A stretch of DNA of 64,000 bases from an uncultured Porphyromonadaceae bacterium (GCA_947178215.1 CAMWXJ010000003.1:1-64000), one strand, 5' to 3'; counted from the first letter of the stretch, positions 53,271 through 61,767 are shown. Numbers and translations: made by a program. The notes: a model not told the origin generated them from the sequence alone.

Positions 53271-55517
53271 ATGAAGACAACGCTTCTCAAAGCGGCCGCC
53301 GCAGTGTGCATAGCCACACCCGCCGCCGCTATGGCTGCCGCCGCGCAGCCTGCCGATTCGACCGACGTAATCAGCCTCAAAGGGGTGGAGATTACCGCCA
53401 ACCGAGCCGGCCGAAAGACCCCGGTGGCCTACACCAACGTGACACGTGCCGACCTCGCAAAGGTCAACAACGGCAAAGACCTCCCCTATCTCATCCAGGC
53501 TACCCCCTCGGTGGTGGTGACCGGCGACGCCGGCGGAGGAATAGGATATTCCGGCATACGCATACGCGGCACGGAGGGCACACGCATCAACGTCACCGCC
53601 AACGGTATTCCTATCAATGACTCGGAGAGCCACAGAGTGTATTGGGTCAATATGCCCGACCTCACGTCGTCGCTGCGCGACGTGCAGATACAGCGCGGTG
53701 CGGGCACGTCGACCAACGGCGCCGGAGCGTTCGGCGCGAGCATCAACATGATTACCGACGCGCCGTCGAGCGTTCCCTACGGCGAAGTGTCAACCTCCTA
53801 CGGCTCCTATAACTCCAACAAGCAGACCGTGCGTGCCGGCACAGGCCGCATCGGCGACCATTGGAGCGTCGACGCCCGCATAAGTCACATAGGTTCCGAC
53901 GGATACATCGACCGCGCCACATCGCAACTCTGGAGCTACTTCGGGCAGCTCGGATATGTGTCGACCGACGGCCGCTCGCTCGTGAGGCTTATCGCCTTCG
54001 GCGGCAAGGAGCGCACATACATGGCGTGGGACTACGCAAGCAAGGAGGAAATGGAGAAATATGGCCGGCGCTATAACCCGTGTGGCAAATATACTGCCGA
54101 CGACGGCACCACCGCCTTTTACCGAGACCAGTGCGACAACTTCACACAGCATCACCTGCAACTGCTCTTCAACCACACCGTCAGTCAGGCGTGGCGCATA
54201 CAGGCCGCCGCACACTATACCAAAGGCGACGGCTACTACGAGCAGTACAAGACAGGCCGCACGCTGACAGAATACGGCCTCAAACCCTACGTCAACTCCG
54301 ACGGCGAAAAGGTGAAGAAAAGCGACCTGGTGCGCCTCAAATTCAACGACTGTGACTTCGGCGGCGCCACATTCTCAGCCAACTATACCCGCGGCCGTGT
54401 CAACGCCGTGGCCGGCGCAGCCATCAACTGGTTCCGCGGACTGCACTTCGGCCGCGTACAGTGGGTGCGCAATTATATAGGCCCTATCAATCCGCTCCAA
54501 GAGTACTACAACAACACGGGCCGAAAGAGCGACGCCAACGTGTATCTCCGCGCCGACATATCGGTGAGCCGCGACTTCTCGGTGTATGCCGACGCCCAGT
54601 ACCGCAACATACACTACACCATACGCGGCGCAGGCGACAACTGGGACTACGAGACCGATGCACCGGTCGACTACGACATCACACGCAACTACAATTTCTT
54701 CAACCCAAAGGCGGGCGTGGTCTATAACAGTGGCAATCACCGCGCTTTTGCTTCATGGAGCGTGGCCCACAAAGAGCCGGTACGCGACAACTTCACCGAT
54801 GGCGACCGCAACCACATGCCGTCGGCCGAACGCCTCTTTGACTACGAGCTCGGCTACACCTTCACCAACAGCAATGTAAGCGCCGGAGCCAACATCTACT
54901 ACATGGACTACAAAGACCAGCTTGTGCTGACGGGACAGCTCTCTGACACAGGCAACCCGCTCAGCGTCAACGTGCCAAAAAGCTACCGTCTGGGCATAGA
55001 GCTGCAAGCCGCCGTAAAGGCCACCGACTGGTTCACCTGGCAGGCCAACGCCACGCTGTCGCGCAACCGCATCAAGAACTTCACGGAGTATGTGTATGAG
55101 GACGAGTGGACCAACCCAATAACAATCGACTGCGGCAACACCCCGATAGCATTCTCGCCCGACTTCACCGCCAACAACATTTTCGCCTTCAACTTCCGAG
55201 GCGCCGAAGCTGCGGTAGTGAGCCGCTACGTGTCGTCGCAATACATGAACAATGCCCGCTCGCGCGAGGCCAAGCTCGACGCCTATTTCGTGACCGACCT
55301 CAACCTCGGCTACACCTTCCGCAACCTCCACGGCATAAAGACGCTGCGCCTCGCCCTCGACATCTACAACATCTTCAACGAGAAATATTTCAACAACGGA
55401 TATACCGGCGCCGGCTACACTATCGGCGCCGACGGCAAGCCCGAAATATACCGCTATGCCGGCTTCGCCGCCCAGGCTACTACCAACCTTATGGGCAGCG
55501 TCACCCTCACATTCTGA
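53271..55517 (+). CDS. TonB-dependent outer-membrane receptor, probable thiamine transporter
   Basis: A 748-residue outer-membrane receptor. The signal peptide covers about 1-26 (ending AAAAQ). The plug region (about 45-165) has NNGKDLPYLIQATPSVVVTGDAGGGIGYSGIRIRGTEGTRI and GAGTSTNGAGAFGASINM. A 22-strand barrel ends TTNLMGSVTLTF with a terminal Phe. The TPP riboswitch directly upstream and the PnuT-type gene directly downstream point to thiamine or a derivative as the substrate. This receptor/PnuT pair is known for Bacteroides thiamine salvage. It lacks the CarboxypepD-like and SusC features. Confidence 0.9.
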   Translation: MKTTLLKAAAAVCIATPAAAMAAAAQPADSTDVISLKGVEITANRAGRKTPVAYTNVTRADLAKVNNGKDLPYLIQATPSVVVTGDAGGGIGYSGIRIRGTEGTRINVTANGIPINDSESHRVYWVNMPDLTSSLRDVQIQRGAGTSTNGAGAFGASINMITDAPSSVPYGEVSTSYGSYNSNKQTVRAGTGRIGDHWSVDARISHIGSDGYIDRATSQLWSYFGQLGYVSTDGRSLVRLIAFGGKERTYMAWDYASKEEMEKYGRRYNPCGKYTADDGTTAFYRDQCDNFTQHHLQLLFNHTVSQAWRIQAAAHYTKGDGYYEQYKTGRTLTEYGLKPYVNSDGEKVKKSDLVRLKFNDCDFGGATFSANYTRGRVNAVAGAAINWFRGLHFGRVQWVRNYIGPINPLQEYYNNTGRKSDANVYLRADISVSRDFSVYADAQYRNIHYTIRGAGDNWDYETDAPVDYDITRNYNFFNPKAGVVYNSGNHRAFASWSVAHKEPVRDNFTDGDRNHMPSAERLFDYELGYTFTNSNVSAGANIYYMDYKDQLVLTGQLSDTGNPLSVNVPKSYRLGIELQAAVKATDWFTWQANATLSRNRIKNFTEYVYEDEWTNPITIDCGNTPIAFSPDFTANNIFAFNFRGAEAAVVSRYVSSQYMNNARSREAKLDAYFVTDLNLGYTFRNLHGIKTLRLALDIYNIFNEKYFNNGYTGAGYTIGADGKPEIYRYAGFAAQATTNLMGSVTLTF

Positions 55518-55534
55518 CACACCGCGACTCATAT

Positions 55535-56125
55535 ATGACATTTGACATTGACTTCCTGCTACAAATCGCCGGACTGGCGTTGGGCCTGCTCTACCTCTGG
55601 TGGGAATATCACGCCAACTCCCGCATGTGGATTGTGGGCGCCGTGATGCCTATGGTGTCGATGTGGCTTTACTTCCGCAAAGGACTGTATGCCGACTTCG
55701 CCATCAACATCTACTATCTCATCATGGCACTCTACGGCTACATTGCCTGGACTTTCGGTTTTGCCCGCAAGAACAAGCCGCCGCTGCCCGTGCGTCACGC
55801 CCGCCCGGCTGTCGCCATAGCAAGCATCGGCGCGCTGCTCGCGGTGTGGGCGCTGCTCTACGCCTGGCTCGAATATCTCACCGACTCCAATGTGCCCGTG
55901 GCCGACGCTTTCACCACCGCAGGCAGCATTGTGGGTACATGGATGCTCGCCCGCAAGTATATCGAGCAGTGGTTCTACTGGATAGCCGTCGACATAGTGT
56001 GTGTGGGTCTTTACGTCTACAAGCAGATTCCGTTCTATGCCGCACTCTACGCCGTCTACGTCGTAGTGGCCGTGTTCGGCTACTTTAAGTGGATAAAGCT
56101 CGCCCGCGAAAACCGCCCCGCCTGA
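55535..56125 (+). CDS. pnuT: PnuC/PnuT-family inner-membrane transporter (probable thiamine uptake)
   Basis: A 196-residue membrane protein with about seven helices, from the ATG at 55535, 17 bases after the receptor stop. PnuC-family features are seen: LYLWWEYHANSRMWIVG, NIYYLIMALYGYIAW and EQWFYWIAVDIVCVGLYVYK (the WxxW/N-type substrate region), ending AVYVVVAVFGYFKW. The family moves nicotinamide riboside, riboflavin or thiamine by facilitated diffusion. The shared TPP riboswitch supports thiamine (PnuT). No thiamine pyrophosphokinase gene follows on this strand, although in Bacteroides one often does. Confidence 0.9.
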   Translation: MTFDIDFLLQIAGLALGLLYLWWEYHANSRMWIVGAVMPMVSMWLYFRKGLYADFAINIYYLIMALYGYIAWTFGFARKNKPPLPVRHARPAVAIASIGALLAVWALLYAWLEYLTDSNVPVADAFTTAGSIVGTWMLARKYIEQWFYWIAVDIVCVGLYVYKQIPFYAALYAVYVVVAVFGYFKWIKLARENRPA

Positions 56126-56152
56126 CCACATCCCAAACAACATAATAATTAC

Positions 56153-56192
56153 AGACGAGACCGAACCTGCTTCTCGGTTAGGCCTCGTTTGT
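56153..56192 (+). terminator. terminator-like hairpin after pnuT
   Basis: AGACGAG (56153-56159) can pair with CTCGTTT further on (one G-U pair), with an inner CCGA/TCGG stem. A weak U-rich tail follows. It lies about 30 bases past the pnuT stop. Confidence 0.4.
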
Positions 56193-56226
56193 GTTCAGAT
56201 ATTTCGAATCAGGACTCGGTCATCAT

Positions 56227-56844
56227 TCATTTGGCGACTTTCGGTCTGAGAGAATCAAAGATCCCCTTTATAAGCTCACGACGCTCTTCGATTGTAAGAA
56301 TCGAGCTGTTGGTCTCAAATCCCCCTTCGACGGAATAAATCTCGTCACCGATCTTTTTCATGAATATGAGCATATACCATGGTGCTTCTATCCATCGGCT
56401 GTCTTTTATCTGCCGCTCAGTGTAGGAAACGGAACCTGTAAGTGTCGAATCAGAAGTCTGCAACCATCTAATCTTGGAATTGCCCTGTGACCGATGATCT
56501 ATCATCTCGTCATAGAGACGCCTTGCCTGCGACATGTTAATCGAGGCATTTCCCTCCAGTCTAAACTGAAGAATCTCTATGTGTGCGGAGGACATGTACT
56601 CATAAGCAACAGCCTTTTCGTCTATGATATATTCAAGCTTGCCATCCTTATAGAACGGTTGGCGTAGTGCGACACCAAAATGACCCAACGGTACGCGACA
56701 CTCGTCAGGCAGCCGAAATGTTGCAAACTCACACTCATGGTCGACCCACTTACTGAGCGGAGACAGCGCCATGACGCTTTCTGCAACGAAAATCATCAGT
56801 AGAGTGCTGAATACACATCTCATTGAGACTACGATTTGATTCAT
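56227..56844 (-). CDS. exported protein of unknown function
   Basis: A 205-residue protein from the ATG at 56842-56844, which overlaps the upstream gene's stop (ATGA), so translation is coupled. A signal peptide covers about 1-25 (CVFSTLLMIFVAESVMA). The mature part has mixed alpha/beta character, with SPLSKWVDHECEFATFRLPDECRVPLG near the start and IEERRELIKGIFDSLRPK at the end. I do not recognise a family. It is the last gene of the AT-richer minus-strand block. A link to the beta-propeller-like lipoprotein just upstream is suggested by the overlap. Confidence 0.75.
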   Translation of the reverse strand: MNQIVVSMRCVFSTLLMIFVAESVMALSPLSKWVDHECEFATFRLPDECRVPLGHFGVALRQPFYKDGKLEYIIDEKAVAYEYMSSAHIEILQFRLEGNASINMSQARRLYDEMIDHRSQGNSKIRWLQTSDSTLTGSVSYTERQIKDSRWIEAPWYMLIFMKKIGDEIYSVEGGFETNSSILTIEERRELIKGIFDSLRPKVAK

Positions 56845-57827
56845 AGATTTACACGATAGATACAATTGTCATAACCGTCACCGGTAAAGTAAACGGCATT
56901 TGATTCGTCGTCGACAGTGACGGCACCGATAGGACCGGGTACATTGTAGGCTTTCATCAGATTGCCGTTCCAATCGATAGCAGCTATCACATAACCGTCA
57001 TCCATGCCTTTCTCCACATCATGGTACACAAGATATATCCCTTGTTCATTGGCATCGCAACTCGTAATATAATTGCCCTTTAGAACAGGAGCATAAGGCA
57101 TCGTCAATGTCGTGATATTCCTGCCTTCTCTATCAAATATACTGACTGAAGGATATACACGTGTACATATTGCGAAACGCGACCTGTCGGGCAACGGTAC
57201 CGCATAAGCCGTGCGTGACATCATCCTTGCACGTTCATCATTACCGGCGGCCGTTTTGATGTCATCAGGCATCGGGATGTCGAGAGTCGTGACCACATTT
57301 CCTGTCCCATCTACAATAATCCAGTCAAGAGGAAGCGTGAATTGCTGCGCCAATACTGTATCGCCGCAAAGCAACATCATGTTTTGTTCGCCAACCCAAC
57401 CATCTGGCATTTCATGACGTCTATTGTCGGTGATTCTGAATCCCGGTACCCGCATCACAGCAACTTGTGAGGGAAGTCCACTCGAAAAGGTCAGTTGGCC
57501 GGATTGAAATCCTCGGTTAAGCGACAGAGGCAGTGCTGCAATCACCTCATCGGGTCCTGATCCCTTGATGATGCCCGAGCCTGAATATACCACATCAGGA
57601 AGAGTAAACAGATCGAAAATGGTATCGCGCTTCATGTTCTGCACAACAAGATTACCACCGGTAGCTTTCATTCCCGACGGCCACATCAGCACATCAAGCT
57701 GAAAAGTATCCGGATCAGCTGTAAGTGCATCTGCGAAGTCAATCTCTTCATAGTTTGACTTAGCAGTAGAACAACCTGCAACAATGGCAGCAATCGCCAT
57801 CATTGCAATAAAAAGGCGGATTGTCAT
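56841..57827 (-). CDS. BF3164-like / TolB-like beta-propeller lipoprotein
   Basis: A 328-residue lipoprotein. The start at 57825-57827 gives MTIRLFIAMMAIAAIVAGC, with the lipobox cysteine at 19; a longer frame from 57869 would bury the signal peptide. The mature protein shows repeated beta-strand blocks (FDLFTLPDVVYSG, PDEVIAALP, RFAICTRVYPSVSIFDREGRNI, YVIAAIDWNGNLMKAY, NAVYFTGDGYDNCIYRVNL) that look like propeller blades. It resembles the BF3164-type lipoproteins of Bacteroides, which are often next to NVEALA small proteins. The NVEALA-like gene here ends four bases upstream. Function is unknown. Confidence 0.75.
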   Translation of the reverse strand: MTIRLFIAMMAIAAIVAGCSTAKSNYEEIDFADALTADPDTFQLDVLMWPSGMKATGGNLVVQNMKRDTIFDLFTLPDVVYSGSGIIKGSGPDEVIAALPLSLNRGFQSGQLTFSSGLPSQVAVMRVPGFRITDNRRHEMPDGWVGEQNMMLLCGDTVLAQQFTLPLDWIIVDGTGNVVTTLDIPMPDDIKTAAGNDERARMMSRTAYAVPLPDRSRFAICTRVYPSVSIFDREGRNITTLTMPYAPVLKGNYITSCDANEQGIYLVYHDVEKGMDDGYVIAAIDWNGNLMKAYNVPGPIGAVTVDDESNAVYFTGDGYDNCIYRVNL

Positions 57828-57831
57828 GAAG

Positions 57832-58035
57832 TTAGAAAATTCTATGACAGGTACTTCCACCGTATGCACTGGTCACAAGGTAGAACAAACCACATGGGTT
57901 GCAGCTATAGATGAAGATCGTCGTTTCATGGAACGGCTGGTCTGACTCATTGAAGTACTTAAAACATGTAATTTGCGTACCCGTCTCATTTTCAGCAAGT
58001 ACTTCTATATTATTAAGCACGAGGTCATTTATCAT
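57832..58035 (-). CDS. NVEALA-like small cysteine-containing protein
   Basis: A 67-residue protein that starts MINDLVLNNIEVLAENE. The NIEVLAENE block resembles the NVEALA motif that names a family of small Bacteroides exported proteins. Four cysteines follow (TCF, SCNPCG, STCH) with many aromatics and a GG pair. The N-terminal hydrophobic signal usual for the family is missing. No in-frame upstream extension provides one, so the gene may be truncated or may use another route. It lies four bases before the beta-propeller-like lipoprotein gene, a pairing also typical of the family. Confidence 0.55.
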   Translation of the reverse strand: MINDLVLNNIEVLAENETGTQITCFKYFNESDQPFHETTIFIYSCNPCGLFYLVTSAYGGSTCHRIF

Positions 58036-58140
58036 TTCATGAATCGCAGAAAATTGATGTTTTTTTCGTTGGTCTCATAAAAATACATCTTATAAACCTC
58101 TGATTATTAACATCATTTGCTTTACTAATTCGCTGAATAG

Positions 58141-58611
58141 TTACTCAGTATCGCCCTTACGGAACTCTTCAAGCGTCATCTTGCCGTCAAGATAGGCATG
58201 ATAGCGCTCGCTAAGCTTAGCGAAGTCAAGGAGCTCTATGTTTTCTTTGCCTATCTCGGCCTCCACTTTGTCAAGGTAGCTGTTGCTTTCCTCGAAACTA
58301 CGGAGCAACTCGCGGTAGCCCTCCCTGGAAGCACCGGCGGCTATTGCGCCCTGCTCGTCTATGTCGAGCTTGATACGGTCATTCTCATCGTAGCCCATAT
58401 TGTCGATAAGCAGCCAATAGGCACGGACACATTCTATCTGTGTCTCGGTTCTGGTCTCATATTCCTCAGGGGTGAGTGTGAGAATACGGGCATCCTCGGC
58501 GACAGCCGCAGGGTCGGTCTTCTTGCCGGTATTCGCTACAAATGAACCATTTGCACAAGACACAAAACAGCAGATTGTACAAATTGCGAGCATCAATATT
58601 GTGAAACGCAT
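58141..58611 (-). CDS. small lipoprotein of unknown function
   Basis: A 156-residue protein with a lipoprotein-like signal (FVSC, Cys about 19). The mature part is acidic and helical: LTPEEYETRTETQIECVRAYWLLIDNMGYDENDR, then LLRSFEESNSYLDKVEAEIGKENIELLDFAKLSERYHAYLDGKMTLEEFRKG. I do not recognise a family. It lies 19 bases after the AT-rich lipoprotein gene and 105 bases before the NVEALA-like gene, in the same direction, so one operon is likely. Confidence 0.75.
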   Translation of the reverse strand: MRFTILMLAICTICCFVSCANGSFVANTGKKTDPAAVAEDARILTLTPEEYETRTETQIECVRAYWLLIDNMGYDENDRIKLDIDEQGAIAAGASREGYRELLRSFEESNSYLDKVEAEIGKENIELLDFAKLSERYHAYLDGKMTLEEFRKGDTE

Positions 58612-58630
58612 AGTTAAAATGTTAATAATG

Positions 58631-59392
58631 TCATTCTATTCCCACAGCACTCCAATTACATATTCCTCCATGTAAATCGCTTGTTGCAAAGCAAACCCCG
58701 ACAATAACGCATGTCGCGACTGGCGCAACATCAACTTGAGTCAGCATACCAATACCTCCAAGTACTGACTTTACAGTCCAGTTACCTAAGGAGAAAGTCT
58801 TACATACGTATATAGGAGTGGGAGCAACACGAGACCAACAAGTGAATCTAATGTGTGAGAACTTCATTGGTAAATCACAAAAATCCTCTCCAAATTCTTG
58901 ACTCATTGTCTCTATATGACCTGAAGAACGAAAGCTTCCATTACCACTTCTTGACTCAATTAATTCAGAATTTATCAATTCTTCTACCTCAGTTGAGAAA
59001 CCATCTTTTCTTAATTTATTCGCAACTTCCTTATAATCTGCATATTCAATTATTGCTTCTTGATTCGACAGATCAGACAAAACCTCATTTGTCTTTTTTA
59101 GTTCATCATTATAATAATTAAATGTTTGCTCTCGTATGCCCTCATTAACAGCTTCTGTGGCAGTCATATTTAAATAATAAAAAGACCCCTCTCTTTCAGT
59201 TCTCGAATACAATAGTATAATTTCTTCTAAAGAATACGGATAATCTTCCGCACGAGAGACGTTGGGTTGATAGCCTGCATGTGGAGTTGATGTCTCCAAA
59301 TTTGGTTCATCTACATACTCCATCTGATTGCACCCCATAAGGCAACCTACAAGAATTATTGCCAAAATGTGAATAATTTGATTAGACTTCAT
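58631..59392 (-). CDS. AT-rich lipoprotein with a cysteine-rich C-terminal domain
   Basis: A 253-residue lipoprotein (lipobox LMGC, Cys 21). Residues about 50-150 are charged and helical with no cysteine. The last ~85 residues hold six cysteines (172, 185, 197, 228, 234, 245) together with hydrophobic Gly-rich stretches (VLGGIGMLTQVDVAP, CVIVGVCFATSDLHGGIC). This suggests a separate disulfide-bonded domain. The base composition is visibly more AT-rich than the rest of the window, a sign of possible transfer. No family is recognised. It is the first gene of the block behind the palindromic promoter. Confidence 0.75.
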   Translation of the reverse strand: MKSNQIIHILAIILVGCLMGCNQMEYVDEPNLETSTPHAGYQPNVSRAEDYPYSLEEIILLYSRTEREGSFYYLNMTATEAVNEGIREQTFNYYNDELKKTNEVLSDLSNQEAIIEYADYKEVANKLRKDGFSTEVEELINSELIESRSGNGSFRSSGHIETMSQEFGEDFCDLPMKFSHIRFTCWSRVAPTPIYVCKTFSLGNWTVKSVLGGIGMLTQVDVAPVATCVIVGVCFATSDLHGGICNWSAVGIE

Positions 59393-59401
59393 ATCGATTA
59401 G

Positions 59402-59430
59402 TACTTTAATTTTGATGCAAAATTAAAGTA
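59402..59430. promoter_or_regulatory. 29-bp perfect palindrome with promoter -7 boxes on both strands
   Basis: Arms of 13 bp (TACTTTAATTTTG and its reverse complement) flank a 3-base centre. On the minus strand TAATTTTG at 59418-59425 is a -7 box for the lipoprotein operon, whose ATG is at 59392. By symmetry the plus strand has the same element at 59407-59414. The palindrome overlaps the promoter itself, so it looks like an operator rather than an RNA hairpin. Confidence 0.55.
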
Positions 59431-59529
59431 TAATTTCATTGTATGTATATTTTTTTGTTAAATAAACTTAATAAAAATTTTTCACTTTAAAAGAAGATTT
59501 TTCGCATTATCTTCAATACCAAAACTGCG

Positions 59530-59571
59530 AAAAGAGGGCCGGCACCTGCAACGGATGTCGGCCCCTCTTTT
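59530..59571. terminator. bidirectional terminator after ahpF
   Basis: AAAAGAGGG (59530-59538) pairs with CCCTCTTTT (59563-59571), with an inner CCGGCA/TGTCGG stem. The minus-strand transcript ends in a U run. It lies about 30 bases past the ahpF stop. The gap 59431-59601 contains only this hairpin and AT-rich DNA. Confidence 0.8.
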
Positions 59572-59601
59572 CCAATTATCAAGTGTTTCGCGGGTATATC
59601 G

Positions 59602-61176
59602 TCACGACGGCGTGATGCCGCGCATACGGTCGTCGACGGCCGACAGAGCGGCTTTCGCGCCTTCGCCCATAGCAATGATAATCTGCTTATAGGGGATATC
59701 GGTGACATCGCCGGCGGCATAGAGCCCGGCAACACCGGTACGTCCGGTGGAATCGGTCACTATCTCGCCACGCTTGTTTATCTCCACCTCACCGGCAAAG
59801 GGTGCGCTGTTGGGTGTAAGTCCTATCTGGACAAAGACGCCCTCCACGTCATACTCCTTTTCTTCGCCGGAAACGCGGTCCTTGACGCGCAGGCCGGTCA
59901 CCTTAGTGCCGTTGCCGACAACTTCGGTGACGGCCGACGACAGGTGTACGTCGACGTTATCGAGCGACGCGAGGCGGTCGCGGAGCACTTCGTCGGCTTT
60001 AAGCTCGTCGAGAAATTCAAACACATCGACATGCGGGCAGAGCGCGGCCAGGTCGAGCGCGGCCTCGATGCCGGAGTTGCCTCCGCCTATCACGGCCACA
60101 CGCTTGCCGGCGTAGAACGGGCCGTCGCAATGGGTGCAAAAAGCTACACCGCGGCCTATGTAGTTGTCCTCGCCCGGCACACCGAGGCGTCGCCATGACG
60201 CGCCGGTGGCGATTATCACAATCGGGGCCTCGAATGTCTCGCCTCCCTCGACCTCAACGCTCTTGGGGAAGCCTGAGAGGCGCGTGGCCGACACCTTGCG
60301 GTTGTCGAATAGCGCGATGTCGTATTTTTCAAGATGAGTGCGGATGTCGACAGCGAGTTTTGGGCCGGTGGTAAGGGGCACCGACACAAGATTCTCAATC
60401 TCCATGGTGTCTTTCACCTGACCGCCTACACGGCCGGCTACCACAGCGGTTTTCAGACCCTTACGGGCCATGTAGATTGCAGCGGCGGCTCCCGACGGTC
60501 CGGCGCCGATAACCACGGCGTCGTAATTGTAGGTGCGCGGCGCGGAGGTCACGGCCTCGCTGCCGAATTTCTCGTCAAGCTTGGCCACAAGCTCGCCGAG
60601 GTCGGAGCGGCCCACGCTGAGGAGCTGACCGTTGGCATAGACCGTGGGCACCGACTGCACATTGTAGTCGGCCACCATCTGCTGAGCCACGGCACCGTCG
60701 ACGGTGGTGTGAGTGATGCCGGGGTTAAGCAGCGCCACAACGTTGAGCGCCTGCGCCACATCGGGACAATTGGTGCATGTGAGCGACACGAAAGTGTATA
60801 TGTCGACAGGGCCTTTGATGCGGGCGATACGTTCGCGCAGCGAATCGTCGGGCAGATTCTTGCCCTTGCCGTCGGCGTTGAGCACGGCAAGGATGAGCGA
60901 GGTGAACTCGTGGCCGTTGGGGATGCCGCAGAACGCCACGCCTGTATCTTCGCCCTCACGCATCAGTTTCATCACCGGCGCCTTCTCGATAGTCTCGCCG
61001 TCGATAAACTTCACGTTCAGTGCTTCTGACGCCGAAGCGAAATCCTCGGCAAATTCCAGCATCTGACGGGTATCATCGCGTCCGGCGACGCCTGTCACAG
61101 CCAGAGTGACCGGTGCCGCCGGATTTGCGAAGATGCCCTTTAACTGCTCAATGATATTCTTGTCAAGCATAGGCAT
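59602..61176 (-). CDS. ahpF: alkyl hydroperoxide reductase subunit F
   Basis: NADH-dependent flavoprotein that re-reduces AhpC; 524 residues, full length. The N-terminal double thioredoxin-like domain (about 1-200) carries the CTNC pair (C134/C137). The FAD site is YDAVVIGAGPSGAAAAIYMARKG (about 219). The redox-active CTHC pair is at C347/C350 in GVAFCTHCDGPFY, and the NADH site is VAVIGGGNSGIEAALDLA. It is encoded 24 bases after ahpC in one unit. A second ATG two codons in (61170) is also possible. Confidence 0.97.
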   Translation of the reverse strand: MPMLDKNIIEQLKGIFANPAAPVTLAVTGVAGRDDTRQMLEFAEDFASASEALNVKFIDGETIEKAPVMKLMREGEDTGVAFCGIPNGHEFTSLILAVLNADGKGKNLPDDSLRERIARIKGPVDIYTFVSLTCTNCPDVAQALNVVALLNPGITHTTVDGAVAQQMVADYNVQSVPTVYANGQLLSVGRSDLGELVAKLDEKFGSEAVTSAPRTYNYDAVVIGAGPSGAAAAIYMARKGLKTAVVAGRVGGQVKDTMEIENLVSVPLTTGPKLAVDIRTHLEKYDIALFDNRKVSATRLSGFPKSVEVEGGETFEAPIVIIATGASWRRLGVPGEDNYIGRGVAFCTHCDGPFYAGKRVAVIGGGNSGIEAALDLAALCPHVDVFEFLDELKADEVLRDRLASLDNVDVHLSSAVTEVVGNGTKVTGLRVKDRVSGEEKEYDVEGVFVQIGLTPNSAPFAGEVEINKRGEIVTDSTGRTGVAGLYAAGDVTDIPYKQIIIAMGEGAKAALSAVDDRMRGITPS

Positions 61177-61200
61177 CGAATTGTTGTCTAAGGGTTATGT

Positions 61201-61767
61201 TCAGATTTTACCTACGAGGTCGATGCTCGGCTTGAGGGTAGCGGCGCCCTCTTTCCACTTGGCGGGGCACACCTCGCCTGGGTGGGCGGCTACGAACTGA
61301 GCGGCCTCCACCTTGCGGAGAAGCTCGTCGGCGTTACGGCCAACGCTGTTGTCCTGAATCTCCACGAGCTTGATAAGGCCCTCGGGATCGCTGACAAAGG
61401 TGCCGCGGTAAGCCATGCCCGAAGCCTCGTCCATTACGCCGAAAGCGCGCGACAGCAGGCCGGTAGGATCGGCGAGCATAGGATAGTTGATCTTACGGAT
61501 GCTCTCCGAGGCGTCGTGCCATGCCTTATGGACGAAGTGGGAGTCGGTGCTCACCGAGTATACCTCCACGCCAAGCGATTTGAGCTTGTCGTACTTCTCC
61601 GCGAGATCCACCAGCTCGGTGGGGCACACGAAGGTAAAGTCGGCGGGGTAGAAGAAGAACACGGCCCACTTGCCGAGCACATCCTTGTCGGTCACGGTCT
61701 GAAACTGACCGTTGTGGTAGGCCTGGACGCTAAACTCGGGGATGTGAGTGTTGATGATTGTTTCCAT
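61201..61767 (-). CDS. ahpC: alkyl hydroperoxide reductase subunit C (peroxiredoxin)
   Basis: A typical 2-Cys peroxiredoxin, 188 residues, that reduces hydrogen peroxide and organic peroxides. The peroxidatic cysteine is C48 in DFTFVCPTEL; the resolving cysteine is C167 in HPGEVCPAKWKEG. GGLG/YF-type C-terminal features that make the enzyme sensitive are not obvious. A TTACTTTG sequence (minus strand, 61804-61811), one mismatch from the -7 consensus, lies about 37 bases upstream. It is followed by ahpF, and the flavodiiron gene is upstream on the same strand. Confidence 0.97.
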   Translation of the reverse strand: METIINTHIPEFSVQAYHNGQFQTVTDKDVLGKWAVFFFYPADFTFVCPTELVDLAEKYDKLKSLGVEVYSVSTDSHFVHKAWHDASESIRKINYPMLADPTGLLSRAFGVMDEASGMAYRGTFVSDPEGLIKLVEIQDNSVGRNADELLRKVEAAQFVAAHPGEVCPAKWKEGAATLKPSIDLVGKI

